NCBI GenBank assembly: GCA_040391865.1
Contig: JBEBWZ010000082.1
Span: forward strand, 1 to 15,277
Length of the DNA stretch: 15,277 nt
Reading direction: 5' to 3'
Source of the DNA: Solimonas sp040391865
GTDB lineage: Bacteria; Pseudomonadota; Gammaproteobacteria; Nevskiales; Nevskiaceae
Shown here: positions 14,201 to 15,277 of the stretch, piece after piece
How the letters are laid out: every line of letters starts with the position of its first letter
Position numbering within the stretch: the first letter of the stretch is position 1
Made by a program: the position numbers and the translations under genes
The notes under the pieces: generated by a model
The model's input: the letters and a program-made list of their open reading frames with translations, nothing else
The model's database searches: none
Told to the model about the DNA's origin: nothing

Positions 14201-15277
14201 GAGCCTGAGTACGGCGCTGGGTGGCGGCGCGGCGGTGAACGCGGACGGCACGGTATCGGCGCCGACCTACAACATCGGCGGCACCGACTTCGACAACGTC
14301 GGCAGCGCACTCGAAGCGGTCGAGGCGCTGGCCGGTAGCGGCAGTGCCCTAGGCGTGGTCTACGACGACGCCGGGCTGGGCATCGTGACACTGGCCGGTG
14401 CTGACGGCACCGTGATCGGCAACCTTGCCGACGGCGAGGTGTCGGCGACGAGCACCGAAGCCGTCAACGGCGCGCAGCTGTTCGCGACCAACGAAAACGT
14501 CGCGCAGAACACCGCGGACATCGCGCTGCTGGATACACGGGCAACGAACGCTGAAACCGCGATCGACGATCTCGACCTGCGCGTGACGGGCACGGAGATC
14601 GACCTCGCCGCGCTGAACGTGCAGGCGACCGGCTTCGACGCCGGCTTCGCCGGCGTGGCGGCGGCCTTCGGCGGCGGCGCCGCGTGGAGCGGCGGCGCGT
14701 GGACCGCGCCGACGTACAGCATCCAGGGCGGCAGCCATGACAATGTCGGCGACGCGCTCACGGCGGTGGACAACGCGCTGAACAGCCTCGACAGCCGCGT
14801 CGGCGATCTCGAAGCGCTGCCGCCGGGCGGCGGAGCGCCAGGACTGTCGGCGTACGAGATCGCCGTCAACAGCGGTTTCGTCGGCACGGAAACCGAATGG
14901 CTCGCGTCGCTGGTGGGACCGCAGGGACCGGCGGGTGCGGACGGCGCTGACGGCACGCAAGGCCCTGCCGGTCCGCAAGGTCCTGCAGGTGCCGATGGGG
15001 CTGACGGTGTGCAGGGTCCAGCGGGTCCGCAGGGGCCGGCGGGTGCGGATGGGGCCGATGGCGCGCAAGGTCCGGCGGGACCAGCGGGCGCCGACGGCGC
15101 ACAAGGCCCAGCCGGTCCGCAGGGGGCGCAGGGCGCTGCAGGTGCGCAAGGTCCCACCGGCCCGCAGGGGCCGCAAGGTGACACGGGTGCGCAAGGCCCA
15201 CAGGGCGATGCCGGTCCGCAGGGACCGCAGGGTGACACGGGTGCGCAAGGTCCGCAGGGCGATGCCGGTCCGCAGGG
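11250..15277 (+). CDS. Trimeric autotransporter adhesin with collagen domain, 3' end cut by window edge (adhesin 2)
   Basis: This paralogue of adhesin 1 has 1342 complete codons visible without a stop. Residues 1-24 are ESPR (MNRIYKLVWNRRINAP, then ASELATG). Residues about 34-58 come from a REP-like palindrome inserted in frame. A hydrophobic core ends at HVAA near residue 80. The first head (104-726) uses 14-residue YadA repeats and ends in a neck (727-761). A C-x10-C pair (772, 783) opens a second head (784-944), which contains a G9 tract at codons 846-849. A second neck (945 on), an NVGSALEAVE segment, a stalk (1037-1197) almost identical to that of adhesin 1, SAYEIAVNSGF and at least 40 Gly-X-Y triplets (1223-1342) follow. 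The anchor must lie beyond the edge. AGGA lies seven bases before the ATG. Function: surface adhesion, ligand unknown. Confidence 0.96.
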   Translation, partial: MNRIYKLVWNRRINAPVVASELATGHAVGGVRDDRPSPQASPRTRGEEGGAQRRMRGGCAAWTLALHAALLLSFAPHVAADECRLNDSGGNGGSNGSGADSLACGTNNTASGAAFSTAVGYNNRADQSSDTAVGTGNHASGGNSTAIGRANQASAVEATAIGGVNTASGMLSTAVGYSNTASGQNGAAFGTGNVASGFSSTALGRGNVASGNNANGIGTGNNATGSQSTAIGVVSTAAAQWSLAIGNSDDPATGARVAPGATSGIAIGRNASVAAAGVNAMAIGVSAAAAGAGAIAVGTGAQATGTRSSAVGFTNIAQGGDSSAVGFGNRASGGSSSALGTVNLASGTASSAVGYSNTASADNSVAVGFQNNNVSGIASTAGQYSSALGVRNRASANFSSALGVENTSSGVGSSALGYVNTASGIHSSAVGFGNEAVGGSSSAFGRDNSAYSENSTAVGALNVANALRSSAIGHGNVTSGTDSLALGVSNAADGDRSSAMGFSNAAIGVGSSAIGAMSTATADQSLAIGSSATDSLAGARVDAGATRGIAIGNNAHVAQNAVNGIAFGTNTTASAASTTAVGVNSTAAGAGSSALGSGNTASGTTSQAVGSNNQATAQGASAFGRGNVASAQFSTALGAANNVSGVRGMALGVRSTAEANYSLALGAAPDSESGARVIAGATNGIAIGRSAAVEAAGVDSIAFGTNASATAAGSVALGLGAVADVANTVSVGSSTNQRRVVNVAAGTATTDAVNLGQLNAAIAAVEAGEGLCAEGAGIESLQCGTNSLANGEQSAALGHGNTANGDQSSALGRFNVADGAYSNAFGSGNQAVGSQSSAFGAGNEAQGGGSSAFGLGNSASGLRSTAMGAYSTAAAMDSLAIGGSNMGNSSGGARVAAGATNGIAIGVDASVAAAGVNAIAFGSNTSATAAGSVALGQGAVADVANTVSVGSATNQRRIVNVAAGDISASSTDAINGSQLYGASLSLSTALGGGAAVNADGTVSAPTYNIGGTDFDNVGSALEAVEALAGSGSALGVVYDDAGLGIVTLAGADGTVIGNLADGEVSATSTEAVNGAQLFATNENVAQNTADIALLDTRATNAETAIDDLDLRVTGTEIDLAALNVQATGFDAGFAGVAAAFGGGAAWSGGAWTAPTYSIQGGSHDNVGDALTAVDNALNSLDSRVGDLEALPPGGGAPGLSAYEIAVNSGFVGTETEWLASLVGPQGPAGADGADGTQGPAGPQGPAGADGADGVQGPAGPQGPAGADGADGAQGPAGPAGADGAQGPAGPQGAQGAAGAQGPTGPQGPQGDTGAQGPQGDAGPQGPQGDTGAQGPQGDAGPQ
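11352..11421. repeat. REP-like palindromic element inside the adhesin 2 signal-peptide region
   Basis: The outer arms CGCCCCTCA (11352-11360) and TGAGGGGCG (11413-11421) are exact inverted copies. Within them lie CCCCGC/GCGGGG (11373-11378, 11381-11386) and GGCGC/GCGCC (11397-11401, 11405-11409). The minus-strand text beginning CCCTCATCCGGCGCTGCGC resembles dispersed REP units common in GC-rich proteobacteria. It is read in frame as a basic, Pro/Arg-rich stretch between ESPR and hydrophobic core. Adhesin 1 has a short Gly/Ser linker at this place. Confidence 0.75.
12198..12596 (+). repeat. Lower-GC tandem 42-bp repeat island in the adhesin 2 head
   Basis: Units begin at 12198, 12240, 12282, 12324, 12381, 12429, 12471, 12513 and 12555. 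Most are exactly 42 bases (14 codons), with AGCAGTGCG followed by STGGGT. Two units are longer, 57 and 48 bases. Hand counts give 52-57% GC for the three blocks 12301-12480, against about 75% for 13021-13080. The island also prefers GGT, TCC and GCT codons, unlike its flanks. Confidence 0.7.
13787..13795 (+). repeat. G9 homopolymer in adhesin 2 coding sequence
   Basis: Nine consecutive G lie across codons 846-849 (CAG GGG GGG GGA) in the second head. Loss of one G would move reading into a frame that stops at 13996-13998. Gain of one G leads to a first stop that I find at 14336-14338. Both stops precede the collagen tract and anchor, so slippage would switch off the surface protein. Confidence 0.85.
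14916..15277 (+). repeat. Collagen-like Gly-X-Y tract of adhesin 2, continues past window edge
   Basis: Forty complete Gly-X-Y triplets are visible and the tract is still open at the edge. It carries 11 Asp, no Glu and no Lys or Arg. An 18-residue period appears twice over: GADGAD-x-Q-GPAGPQGPA near the start and GDTGAQGPQGDAGPQGPQ at the end. In the latter the DNA copies at 15177 and 15231 agree at 45 of the 47 bases visible. Confidence 0.95.

Noticed and set aside
14360..15238. Minus-strand frame that looks collagen-like (GPC/GPA repeats)
   Set aside because: Gly codons GGN and Pro codons CCN are reverse complements in GC-rich DNA, so the antisense of a collagen tract also reads Gly-Pro-rich. 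The ESPR, neck and coiled-coil context supports only the plus strand. The same applies to 9256-9534.

Overview
The window is GC-rich bacterial DNA from a Gram-negative organism. An RND tripartite pump, an outer-membrane factor and trimeric autotransporters all require an outer membrane. The gene styles, high GC, REP/BIME-type repeats and ESPR-containing adhesins would fit a gammaproteobacterium near Xanthomonadales/Lysobacterales. That placement is an inference; no rRNA or other marker gene is present.

Left part (1-6175, all on the minus strand) is one compact efflux operon. Its order of transcription is tetR-family regulator, TolC-type outer-membrane factor, lipoprotein membrane-fusion adaptor, then RND inner-membrane pump, whose last few dozen codons lie beyond the left edge. 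The joints are tight: a 4-base ATGA overlap, a 3-base gap and a 33-base gap. The regulator probably represses its own operon. The spacer upstream of it holds a perfect 9-bp inverted repeat that is a good operator candidate.

Middle (6176-6478) is a 303-base divergent intergenic region between the efflux operon and the first adhesin. Close to the adhesin it carries a 32-base element that recurs, 30/32 identical, at nearly the same distance upstream of the second adhesin.

Right part (6479-15277, plus strand) holds two tandem, paralogous giant trimeric autotransporter adhesins. Both have an ESPR-extended signal peptide, very long YadA-like heads, necks, a stalk, and then a true Gly-X-Y collagen-like tract inside the passenger. 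The first (1329 aa) is complete: head, stalk, collagen (39 triplets), a second short head, neck and YadA anchor ending in FGW. It is followed after 20 bases by a gene for a small secreted protein, a plausible periplasmic partner, and then by a two-hairpin BIME-like repeat. The second adhesin is cut by the right edge inside its collagen tract after 1342 codons. It carries an in-frame REP-like element in its signal peptide, a low-GC tandem 42-bp repeat island in its head, and a run of nine G in its second head that could switch the gene on and off by slippage.

The most interesting system is the pair of co-regulated collagen-bearing trimeric adhesins, with a shared leader architecture and a possible contingency locus. 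I see no rRNA, tRNA, CRISPR array, integrase or transposase.
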